The notes beneath the pieces are model-generated. The model ran no database searches and was not told the DNA's origin. It saw only the letters and a program-made list of their open reading frames with translations. A program made the position numbers and the translations under genes. From contig JAJCYM010000045.1 in NCBI GenBank assembly GCA_029262895.1, positions 1 through 64,000 on the forward strand: DNA of 64,000 bases, written 5' to 3'. Below, piece after piece: positions 53,541 through 61,168 of the stretch. The first letter of the stretch is position 1. Each line of letters opens with the position of its first letter. This DNA is from Roseivirga sp. (lineage in GTDB: Bacteria; Bacteroidota; Bacteroidia; Cytophagales; Cyclobacteriaceae).

Positions 53541-53766
53541 AAGCCAAAATTAAACGCCAGTCCAATTGTAAGAAAAAATAAGTGGAGGTAATAATTGATA
53601 ACAAGGTCGATAATATTTACCTTCAAGTTTCTATAAATATAAAATATCTAATAATATTTATAATTTTGGTATTCAACTTGTTTGAGCTTTCCGCTCAGGT
53701 CATCGAAGTTATTAGGGGCTTAGGTGTTGGAAGCTAAGCGCCAGAAGTAATCAATATACCTTAGGG
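53541..53766. other. A/T-rich spacer before the GT2 gene
   Basis: 226 bp of A/T-rich sequence. I see no gene, hairpin or recognisable promoter beyond the ribosome-site-like AGGG just before the ATG at 53767. Confidence 0.4.
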
Positions 53767-54678
53767 ATGAAAAAAATTAATTACCCAAAATTAAAGCTGA
53801 ACATCGATGATTGCCGGAGCAGAATCTTTATCGTAGTCGTTAATTTTAACACCAAAAAATTTATGGCGTACCTGATATTTTCTCTCTACAGAATTTTAGG
53901 AAAAGATGCCTTCGAAAAAATTTTGGTTATCGATAATGGATCCAATGACGGTTCTTTATCCATGTTGCTTGATATGGAAAAAAACAACTTGATCGAGCTC
54001 CTCGTCAATGAAAGAGATCAATATCATGGCCCGGCTCTGAACCAGGCATTTTCTTATCTGGCGGCTCAAAGGGCTAAAGAAGGCCGACTTCCTGTTAAAG
54101 ATTATGTGTGGATTTTGGACTCTGATACCATCATTTTGCGAAAAGATTCCTTACAAAAAGCACTGAGCTATTTGGTTACATCAAAATCTGCTATAGTTGG
54201 CGAGTGTGGTTTTAAAAACGAGCGGAAACTGGATGCTAATTTGTGGTCATTGCTTGTGGATCCGCAAGTGGTCTGGCAGCCATCCATGCCACTCTTTACG
54301 AATGGCGGTGCTCCTTCTGTATTGATCCAGCAAACGCTTAGGAAAAGAGGTATTGAAATTGGCCATTTCCCCTTTATGATAGATGCACTTGTCTTTCATT
54401 TTGGTTCGGGTACAGTGCTAACGGCATTAGCGCACAAAAAAATGAGTTCACATATTTGGTATAAATGGGCAAAACATTGGGCCCCTCTTGGGCTGCGGAA
54501 AAATTATGATGCTGAGCAGGATCATATTTACCGGCAATTCTTAAGATTATTTCACAGTCAGTGTCCCGTCTTCGACACCACTAGTTTGATCAATGCCTGT
54601 AAAAAGCAGTCCTTATTAACCATGGACATGATAGATGATCTTCATAAAAAAGGACCAGTAAGTCATCGAATTGAATGA
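53767..54678 (+). CDS. GT2-family glycosyltransferase
   Basis: 303 residues: the GT-A entry IFIVVVNFNTKKF, the nucleotide-binding ILVIDNGSNDGS, NERDQYHGPALNQAF and a DxD motif in WILDSDTIIL (about 115-122). No membrane segment. Family members transfer sugars from nucleotide sugars. It lies between the decayed mobile fragment and the second NTF2-like gene and probably belongs to the lipid cluster. Ribosome site AGGG is close to the ATG. Confidence 0.88.
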   Translation: MKKINYPKLKLNIDDCRSRIFIVVVNFNTKKFMAYLIFSLYRILGKDAFEKILVIDNGSNDGSLSMLLDMEKNNLIELLVNERDQYHGPALNQAFSYLAAQRAKEGRLPVKDYVWILDSDTIILRKDSLQKALSYLVTSKSAIVGECGFKNERKLDANLWSLLVDPQVVWQPSMPLFTNGGAPSVLIQQTLRKRGIEIGHFPFMIDALVFHFGSGTVLTALAHKKMSSHIWYKWAKHWAPLGLRKNYDAEQDHIYRQFLRLFHSQCPVFDTTSLINACKKQSLLTMDMIDDLHKKGPVSHRIE

Positions 54679-54770
54679 ATTCAATTGGCTAAACCTCACA
54701 AAAAATGTCGCGATATTATTTTGATCAGATTTGACCATGAGAACTAACAAATTTTATAAACCACTCAGTC

Positions 54771-55295
54771 ATGCATGACGAATACGTAACAAGTGGAGTG
54801 ATCGACTTTACACTTCGAATAAAGCAAGTAATTGAAAAAAAGGATTTTGAAAAATTCTCTGCTCTTTTCTCTCCCGTGGCCCAGATCAATGTATTCGGGC
54901 GCTTCTATCGAATGGAACAATTTCTGGAAAAGGCTTCGGCAATGTTGATGGAATTCGAGCAACCAGAATTTGATTTCACATCTATTGATGAGGGTGAAGT
55001 ACAAGAAGCATCTGCATTTGCTGGCTTTACGGTTAAGTCTTCCAGTCTAAACAAAGAAACCTGGGAAAGGATGTCACAACTGACCAACGTAAATTTGGGA
55101 TTGGAAAGAAAAATCAACGAAGATGGGCGCTGGAGCATCAAAGAATTAACAGTAGCTCATGTCAAGCACGTAATTGAAGAGCGTGAAATCCCCATCTTTC
55201 CACAAAGCACTTTCTCCCCAATTGAACCCTCACCTTCTGGAATAAAGGGTTTATTCACCAGAATTTGGTATCGTTTTTGGGAGAGGATTAGCTAA
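54771..55295 (+). CDS. NTF2-like protein, cluster paralogue B
   Basis: 174 residues, no signal peptide. It shares with the protein at 47389-47895 the pattern NxxGRF...EEF/EQFLEKA...FDFTSIDEGEV and the flanking helices, so the two are paralogues. The C terminus is longer and ends in a basic/aromatic helix (GIKGLFTRIWYRFWERIS), which could touch the membrane. Function unknown; within the biosynthetic cluster boundary. The tandem structured repeats begin about 80 bp downstream. Confidence 0.65.
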   Translation: MHDEYVTSGVIDFTLRIKQVIEKKDFEKFSALFSPVAQINVFGRFYRMEQFLEKASAMLMEFEQPEFDFTSIDEGEVQEASAFAGFTVKSSSLNKETWERMSQLTNVNLGLERKINEDGRWSIKELTVAHVKHVIEEREIPIFPQSTFSPIEPSPSGIKGLFTRIWYRFWERIS

Positions 55296-55374
55296 TTCTG
55301 GCTGCATTAATTTTCAATGCAGACTGACTTAATCCCTAGACTCAAAGCTTCCAAGGATATCTTAGATTTTTTTT

Positions 55375-55955
55375 TGGCTAGCCTACAGCGCTGACCCGAA
55401 GGACGAAATGCAGAAAGCCCAGCGATAGTCTGCTCTTTTTGTAGTCTGTAGGAGGGCTTTGCGTTAATGATTCTTCCAGTGGAAGAATCTAGCAAAGAGC
55501 CAGCCCGTAGCGCTGCGCCCAAGGACGAAATGAATAATCTCAATGACTGGTTTGTGTTTAAGAGGTAGTCCGTAGGAGGACTGAGCGTTAAGAAAAGCTC
55601 CGGTGGAGCTTTTTAGTGAAGGGCCGGCCTGTAGGGCAAGCCCCCAAGGACAAAAAGCAGAAGGCCCAACATTAGCTGAGCCTTCAAATGTAGTCTGTAG
55701 GAGGACAATCCGTATAGAATTGATCCTGTGGATCAATTTAGTATTGGGCCAGCCTGTAGGGCAAGCCCCCAAGGACAAGATGCAGAAGGCCCAGCGATAA
55801 TTTGATCTTGGTGTAGTCCGTAGGAGGATTGAGCGTCAAGAATCTTTCCAGTGGAAAGATTTAGCGAAAGGCCAGCCTGCAGGGCAAGCCCCCAAGGACG
55901 AAATGCAGAAGGCTCAGCGATAGCTGAGCCTTCAAATGTAGTCCCTAAGGGACTA
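55375..55955. repeat. Tandem array of about 124-bp structured repeat units with covarying hairpins
   Basis: Units start with GTAGTCYGTAGGAGG at 55441, 55565, 55690 and 55813, a partial unit precedes (55375-55440) and a final partial follows (55938-55955); periods are 124, 125, 123 and 125. Each full unit has a perfect 9-bp hairpin with a three-base loop: GATTCTTCC/GGAAGAATC, AAAAGCTCC/GGAGCTTTT, AATTGATCC/GGATCAATT and AATCTTTCC/GGAAAGATT. Stem bases differ but pairing is kept. A constant block with AGGGCAAGCCC-type and GAAGGCCCAGC-type pairing follows each. Not a CRISPR (no short repeats with unique spacers). Confidence 0.85.
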
Positions 55956-55958
55956 GTA

Positions 55959-56057
55959 TCGAACCATTTTCAGGAAGATTTGAAACGTCTTTACTCCCTC
56001 AAAGACATTTACGAATCCTATTTAGAAAACCATAAACCTTCTGAAAATGAAAAATAA
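55959..56057 (+). pseudogene. Conserved C-terminal peptide fragment ahead of the mobilisation genes
   Basis: The frame encodes SNHFQEDLKRLYSLKDIY then ESYLENHKPSENEK and stops inside the next gene's first codons (overlap 11 bp). It lacks an evident start. The same peptide recurs in the decayed copy near 53230 with a stop in it, so the segment is conserved between copies. Probably the tail of a longer gene truncated by the tandem repeats, or a peptide started at a TTG/GTG inside. Confidence 0.45.
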
Positions 56058-56325
56058 TACAAAGACTTCTGCCATAAGAAGAGGCTTTATCAATGCCTTT
56101 GACGCTTCCATGAAAGAGGAAGAATATAAACCAAGCTTGAAAGAAAAGCTCTTCCGAATTACATCTGCTGATTTCCATACCTATAATAATATGGGTGTTT
56201 TTCTGGGCAAGACTTTCAGTGAAAACCTGAAATTGGCCATTCGCAGAAAAGAACTGAACGAGTTCATTCTTAAAGAAATGCCCTATCGAAATAATGATCG
56301 GAAGGTTACTCACAAGACTAGGTAG
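56047..56325 (+). CDS. Small protein of the mobilisation module
   Basis: 92 residues, basic and helical (MKNNTKTSAIRRGFINAFDASMKEEEY...LKEKLFRITSADF...NLKLAIRRKELNEF). Its stop codon TAG overlaps the GTG start of the MobC gene (TAGTG). A decayed homologue is at 53315. I do not recognise a family. Position suggests a third relaxosome or regulatory protein of the mobile element. Confidence 0.6.
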   Translation: MKNNTKTSAIRRGFINAFDASMKEEEYKPSLKEKLFRITSADFHTYNNMGVFLGKTFSENLKLAIRRKELNEFILKEMPYRNNDRKVTHKTR

Positions 56326-56777
56326 TGGAAAATCTTTATCAATACCTCTATCGGACTGGAGCCATGCCGCGTGGTTCCAGCAGGGAAGTTGAAAGAGCGA
56401 AACTTAAATACCGCAAGCTCTACAAACAAGCCAAGCAACGCGAGTATGCCCAATCCAGAAAGCGCGTTGAACTGACCTACTCACTCAATGAGTATGAACA
56501 GTTTGAACGGGAAGCGAGGAAAGCAAGAATGAATGTCCCTAGTTATTTGAGAAAGGCCATTAACGCTTCAAGGAAGAATCAAGCCTTCTTACCAAATGAC
56601 TCTACTCTTCATGATCTTCAAATGGAGATCAGAAGAATTGGGAACAACATCAATCAACTCACCTATCTCTCACAGCGGAACAAACACGTTTCTCCTGAAA
56701 CTATTGCCTCTGCTAGAGTGCAACTCAACCAAATCGAGGATCAGATCAAACAGGCTTTTCTTTTACCAAGATCATGA
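56325..56777 (+). CDS. MobC-like relaxosome accessory protein
   Basis: 150 residues. A basic N-terminal stretch is followed by an RHH-like part (SRKRVELTYSLNEYEQFEREARKARMNVPSYLRKAI), then the MobC signature helix (MEIRRIGNNINQLTYLSQRN, about 105-124). Such proteins help the relaxase melt the origin of transfer. The GTG at 56325 is coupled to the upstream stop; the ATG 13 codons later is the alternative. Its end overlaps the relaxase start by 4 bp. Confidence 0.88.
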   Translation: MENLYQYLYRTGAMPRGSSREVERAKLKYRKLYKQAKQREYAQSRKRVELTYSLNEYEQFEREARKARMNVPSYLRKAINASRKNQAFLPNDSTLHDLQMEIRRIGNNINQLTYLSQRNKHVSPETIASARVQLNQIEDQIKQAFLLPRS

Positions 56778-57646
56778 TAGTCAAAAGTGTCTCTCATAAA
56801 CACAATAACTTCGCGCGACTAATCAACTATATCTATAATGACCATGGAAGAAGTAACCCAGAAATAACCTTTGATCTCTGTCACAACCTAAGAAGCATTG
56901 ATAAAGAAGAAATCATAAGCGAGTTTAAAGAAAATGCCCAACTCAAAAAGAAGAGAAAGAACGGCACTAGTCTTTATCATGATATCCTTTCCTTTAGTCC
57001 GAAAGACAGAAAGCACCTGACACTAGATAAGCTCTATGACTTGTCTTTGAAATACATTGAACTTAGGGGAGCGGCAGGTATTTGTTTTGCCAAGCCGCAC
57101 GTTCATCAAGACCACCTGCATGTCCATTTCTGCTTCAGTGGCAATCAATATCAATCTGAGAAAGCCTTGCGAATGACTATGCGGGAATTTTATCAAGTCA
57201 GAGAAGACCTAGAAAAGTATCAGATCAAGGAATATTCAGAATTAGCTCACAGTCTGGTTTACATTAAAAAGTCTCGAAACATTGATATTCATGAAGCAGA
57301 ACCTTTATTAAACCAAGTACATGAATCTTCTACTCTGATCGAAGTCAAAACTCCAAAGTCAGTCAATTATGTAGGAGATAAGAATCTTAGGTTGGCCGAA
57401 TTAACCACACAGATTCAACACATTTTTGATCAGTCAAAGGGGTTAGAGGATTTCTTTCAGAGACTAAAAGACAGGGGCTTTCAACCTTTTGAAAGAAATG
57501 GAAAATTATACGGGGTGCTATTGAATGAAAGGAAAATCAGTTTTGAAGAAATTCAGATTTCAAAAACACACATCGATACATTAAAAAGATTTGATGAATT
57601 TACCCAGTTAAGAATCCGAGAGAAGCGTGAAAATCGCATGAGATAA
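56774..57646 (+). CDS. Relaxase/mobilisation nuclease
   Basis: 290 residues with the relaxase histidine cluster H109-V-H111-Q-D-H114-L-H116-V-H118 and candidate catalytic tyrosines near the N terminus (LINYIYND, 18 and 21). It nicks at oriT and leads the strand during transfer by a helper conjugative element. The C-terminal region has SKGLEDFFQRLKDRGFQPFERNGKLYGVL, common in Bacteroidota relaxases. It ends 7 bp before the convergent radical SAM gene. No coupling protein or type IV secretion gene is nearby, so it is mobilisable only. Confidence 0.9.
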   Translation: MIVKSVSHKHNNFARLINYIYNDHGRSNPEITFDLCHNLRSIDKEEIISEFKENAQLKKKRKNGTSLYHDILSFSPKDRKHLTLDKLYDLSLKYIELRGAAGICFAKPHVHQDHLHVHFCFSGNQYQSEKALRMTMREFYQVREDLEKYQIKEYSELAHSLVYIKKSRNIDIHEAEPLLNQVHESSTLIEVKTPKSVNYVGDKNLRLAELTTQIQHIFDQSKGLEDFFQRLKDRGFQPFERNGKLYGVLLNERKISFEEIQISKTHIDTLKRFDEFTQLRIREKRENRMR

Positions 57647-57653
57647 ACATTTC

Positions 57654-59597
57654 TCATTCATAGTCATATGTAAGCGTCAGATCTACGAAACGATCTTCCC
57701 GAACTAGCTTGTCAAATTTCGATTTAATACTTTGATATTCACTATCGCTCTTTTTCACCTCTTCTCTGGAAATTGTATAGTGAACTAATAACTGATGGAT
57801 TCTTTCATTGTGTGTCTTTGATTCGATTTCTTTGAATTCATTCAACTCAATGATAGAGTGAGCTTCCTCCCTTTCTTCTTCTGATAGAGACCGATAGAGC
57901 TTTCTCCATTCTTGAGAATATCCAAGTTCTTCAAAAATTTTTCGATAAATAATGTATGTCTCAGGCATATAGAGAAGCTCCCTATATTCCTCTACTGAGG
58001 CTCCATAAGCTCGTTCAAAAAAACTTCTACCAGGAGGAACAATGCCTCTTGTCACGTTACTAATCGATTGAATGGATCGAATAAATTTCTTACTCCAGAA
58101 CTTCCCAACGAACTGTCGATCTTTTGCTTCTTCTCCAAACAGAGGGATATACTTCATGGGAAATGAATAAATATGAATTCCGAGTTCTTCCGACAGGTCA
58201 ACGTTTATTTTGATCCGATTGTATAAATCTTCCGGCTTGTCTTTAAAATTGAAAAGAAGATAATTTGATAGTCTTTTTATACCGTGTTTCGCAGCTAGAT
58301 TTATAGCTTTTGTATATATCTTTTGGAGCCCAATGTAGTCAAAGGCTATTCTAAGAGGGTTTATAGGTATCTCACTTAACAACTTCATGTACTCTTCAGT
58401 GATATACCGAGCATCAGTTCCTTGATTAAAGTCTACGAATCGTTGTTTAGGAGTCTTATCTCTATACTTTTCATAAATACTTCCAATCTCATCATAACTC
58501 TGAAGCAAATTGTTCTTAGTTGTGGTTGAAAGGCTAAGAAGTTCATACTTGGCTAAAATATCGTAAAAATTCTGGGCTGTTTTCCCTTTTACTCGCCTAT
58601 CAAGGAAGGCACTTATTAACTCGTGACACTTCTTTATATAAGCTTTGTCGTTAACCCCCTTTTTTAAATTATTTACAGAAATATTTAACTGGTTAGGCTC
58701 TACAAACATGGCCCCTTTATGGAAGCCCATGTCTTTTATTTCCTGAACTATTTCAGGAAATTTTGGAGATGCCAAAACATTGTTATCCATCAAAAGAAGA
58801 TTTTGTTGTTCGCCGTAGAGTTCTTTAATCTCATTGAATTTCTCCTGAGTTGGTATTTTTTCTTTATAGGTAGGTTCAAGTTTTGGAACAGAACAAAATG
58901 CGCAGGTTCTCGTGCAGCCCTTTGTCATAAAAGTAAAATACGCACTGCCAGTTGGATACTCATAATCAATCTCGTCAAGAATTGAGTAATCAAGAGGTAA
59001 GTCATCCACAATGAGTTTATTTTCATCCAGAATTCCAGGCTTATCTAAAAGACCAGTGATAGGTGCTATTCCTGTTTCTTGTTTTATTTCATCTTTTAAA
59101 AGAGATGCCATAACGCCCCCAACCTTTAAGTCCTTGAGGTCTTTGACCAATGGCTTGCAGTCCTCAATGGTTTTGATGGTTATTTTCCAATAAAAGGTGA
59201 ACAGGGTGGTTATATAAATTCGATCCCACTTTTGCTTCTTGAGGTACTCCTTTTTCCTATAGTAATCACTAAAATGATTTAACCAAGAGGCTAGAAGTTC
59301 CTTGTCAGCAATCTCTGGAAGAATTTCTTGAACCAAACTTCCACGCTTGGATTTAATGAATGATTCAATTTTTTCAGATTTCTTTTGCCAATTAACATTT
59401 TCCTGTAACTCAGATAGTTTTTTAATACAATCCTCAAGTATTTCGGAAACTATAAATTTCTTGATATCTCCCTTGTAAAAAGTGACTGAATCACCAAGTT
59501 GACGGTGATAAGTGGCAAGTTTCATCAATCCAATTGGAGGATATTTATTTTTATATCCCGGTTCGACCAATAAGATATTTCTTTTACTATGGGTCAT
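57654..59597 (-). CDS. Radical SAM protein with B12-binding-like N-terminal part
   Basis: 647 residues. The Fe-S cluster motif Cys228-x3-Cys232-x2-Cys235 (KGCTRTCAFC) is intact. The N terminus (ILLVEPGYKNKYPPIGLMKLATYHRQLG) resembles the Rossmann domain of B12-radical SAM enzymes, but without the D-x-H-x-x-G cobalamin ligand. A long helical insertion (about 45-125) and a C-terminal region are not recognised. Last gene of the NurA/HerA/GHKL operon (4-bp overlap with the GHKL gene), so its chemistry presumably serves that system. Target not predictable. Confidence 0.88.
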   Translation of the reverse strand: MTHSKRNILLVEPGYKNKYPPIGLMKLATYHRQLGDSVTFYKGDIKKFIVSEILEDCIKKLSELQENVNWQKKSEKIESFIKSKRGSLVQEILPEIADKELLASWLNHFSDYYRKKEYLKKQKWDRIYITTLFTFYWKITIKTIEDCKPLVKDLKDLKVGGVMASLLKDEIKQETGIAPITGLLDKPGILDENKLIVDDLPLDYSILDEIDYEYPTGSAYFTFMTKGCTRTCAFCSVPKLEPTYKEKIPTQEKFNEIKELYGEQQNLLLMDNNVLASPKFPEIVQEIKDMGFHKGAMFVEPNQLNISVNNLKKGVNDKAYIKKCHELISAFLDRRVKGKTAQNFYDILAKYELLSLSTTTKNNLLQSYDEIGSIYEKYRDKTPKQRFVDFNQGTDARYITEEYMKLLSEIPINPLRIAFDYIGLQKIYTKAINLAAKHGIKRLSNYLLFNFKDKPEDLYNRIKINVDLSEELGIHIYSFPMKYIPLFGEEAKDRQFVGKFWSKKFIRSIQSISNVTRGIVPPGRSFFERAYGASVEEYRELLYMPETYIIYRKIFEELGYSQEWRKLYRSLSEEEREEAHSIIELNEFKEIESKTHNERIHQLLVHYTISREEVKKSDSEYQSIKSKFDKLVREDRFVDLTLTYDYE

Positions 59598-61168
59598 ATT
59601 CCTTCTTGATCGTTAAACTCGTCTTTGATCTTTTCTTTCAAATTTTCAGCCAATCCAGGAACAAGAATCTGATCAATAATCGTAAATACTTTCGACATTA
59701 ATTTCCTCTCTTTCCTATTTAAATTTGCCATATCATCAGTAGAATATTTTGTTTTAGGATCATCATTAGAATCAATTATTTCCATAGAACCAACATCCAC
59801 CTCAGATGAAGCGACTATTTGTTTGAAAACCCTTTGTTCTGCCCTGCTACCTTCAGTAGCTACTTTTTCGGATATCTTTTTGAGCTCTGCCTCCGCAGTT
59901 AACGCCTTTTCCTTTTTTACTTCAAAGTTCTCCTCATAGGTCGCTCTTTGTTTGTTGTCAGAAAATCCTTTTACCTTGACCTTTTCTTCAAATTCTTTTT
60001 TGAAGCTTTCTAGGTCATCAATTCTCTTCTTCTCGTTTCGAACCTTGGATGAAAAGTGATAAAGACGATGGAGGTCTGCAAAAAGACTTCTTAATTCTTT
60101 CTCGAGAATTTTAAGAGTCGAATTTTCATAAAAATAATCTCTTCGAGCGTTGGGGATTAGATTCACATCAACCGCATGCACTTCTCCAAAAAAATACAGT
60201 GTTCCTCTAGGCTCTTTAAAAAGCCTAGTTAGGCCGTCTTCCATTCCTATTTGAATATTTCCTTTCCTCAACCTTATGCCCCTGGCAATATTAACCTTAG
60301 GCATTTGTTTTTTGAAATTAGAAATGCTGTACCAACCCCATGCTATTAGTTTACCTTTCTTGTCATTTACTTCGAAAAATTCTAGCTCGTAGACCTCATC
60401 TATTCTTTTCTTATTGGTAATATCGCCTTCATATATGCTTGCAGAATAAGCTTTGAATATTTGATTTCTGCCATTTATGAAAATAGGGTAGCAATCTATG
60501 GGGTAACCATGAGTAACAGCCTTATTCGAGACATCATTTTTGAAAAGAAAACCTTTTTTATATGGAACAGGAGCGACCATGGACAGATAGTGCGATATAT
60601 CCTTTTCATCCAAAAGGGCATCACTAGAAACATTTTCTAAGATTACTCTGAAATAACTTCTTTCACTTTCCTCAATTTCGGATTCAAAAGAAGTAACCAT
60701 GTTGACCACTTCACTTGCCTCCTCTTTCTTATCTCGGTTATTGATGATTTCCTTTAGTTTTTTTGCATTCCAAGATAGAATTGACTTCTTCGACTCACCT
60801 TTATAACTTGTTTCAAAACGCAAATTGTCGCAATACCCAAGCCCACCCAAGCGGCCAATCCCTCTAAAACCTTTGCTTTTTGATCTGTCCTTGGTCGATT
60901 TGGCAATGTCCATGAGGATGGATTCGACTTCAGCAGATTTAATCCCAGTAGCATTGTCGGAAAAGACTATTTTTCTATTAGCAGGGTCGATATCGATTTC
61001 TATTCTACCATCCGTTAAGGATGACAATTGTCCTATTTCTACAGATGTATCAATTTGATCAGCGGCATTTTGTATATACTCTCGATAAATTATCCGAGAG
61101 TCTTCATACATACTACCGGTCAATGAGTCTATAACATCTTTACCTATCGCAGTTTTTCTCTTAGCCAT
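59594..61168 (-). CDS. GHKL ATPase (Hsp90/MORC-like) protein
   Basis: 524 residues. The N-terminal domain has the Bergerat fold motifs: N box E30-x3-N34-x3-D38 (EYIQNAADQID), G1 DNATGI (71-76) and G2 GFRGIGRLGGLG (100-111). The S5-like transducer region follows (about 200-340). A long, charged coiled coil covers about 390-480. The layout resembles MORC/Hsp90-type ATPases that clamp by ATP-driven dimerisation; no histidine kinase part. It overlaps the HerA gene by 8 bp and the radical SAM gene by 4 bp. Confidence 0.88.
   Translation of the reverse strand: MAKRKTAIGKDVIDSLTGSMYEDSRIIYREYIQNAADQIDTSVEIGQLSSLTDGRIEIDIDPANRKIVFSDNATGIKSAEVESILMDIAKSTKDRSKSKGFRGIGRLGGLGYCDNLRFETSYKGESKKSILSWNAKKLKEIINNRDKKEEASEVVNMVTSFESEIEESERSYFRVILENVSSDALLDEKDISHYLSMVAPVPYKKGFLFKNDVSNKAVTHGYPIDCYPIFINGRNQIFKAYSASIYEGDITNKKRIDEVYELEFFEVNDKKGKLIAWGWYSISNFKKQMPKVNIARGIRLRKGNIQIGMEDGLTRLFKEPRGTLYFFGEVHAVDVNLIPNARRDYFYENSTLKILEKELRSLFADLHRLYHFSSKVRNEKKRIDDLESFKKEFEEKVKVKGFSDNKQRATYEENFEVKKEKALTAEAELKKISEKVATEGSRAEQRVFKQIVASSEVDVGSMEIIDSNDDPKTKYSTDDMANLNRKERKLMSKVFTIIDQILVPGLAENLKEKIKDEFNDQEGI

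Noticed and set aside
35939-55295. Aryl-polyene or flexirubin gene cluster
   Set aside because: No ammonia-lyase, AMP ligase or typical MMPL exporter is present. A FabL-like enoyl reductase would destroy polyene conjugation.
55375-55955. Possible CRISPR array
   Set aside because: Period is about 124 bp and nearly the whole unit is conserved; there are no short direct repeats with unique spacers and no cas genes.
55851-56057. 68-residue open frame running from the structured repeats into the conserved peptide
   Set aside because: The first half is merely translated repeat hairpins with no start signal. Only the last 32 codons, conserved in the 53-kb copy, were kept, as a fragment.
55375-57646. 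Retron or group II intron interpretation of the repeats
   Set aside because: No reverse transcriptase gene lies nearby, and the hairpins lack intron domain V features that I can recognise.
59594-61168. GHKL protein as a sensor histidine kinase
   Set aside because: It has no HisKA dimerisation helix with a phosphorylatable His, and the motif spacing and transducer region fit Hsp90/MORC-type ATPases.
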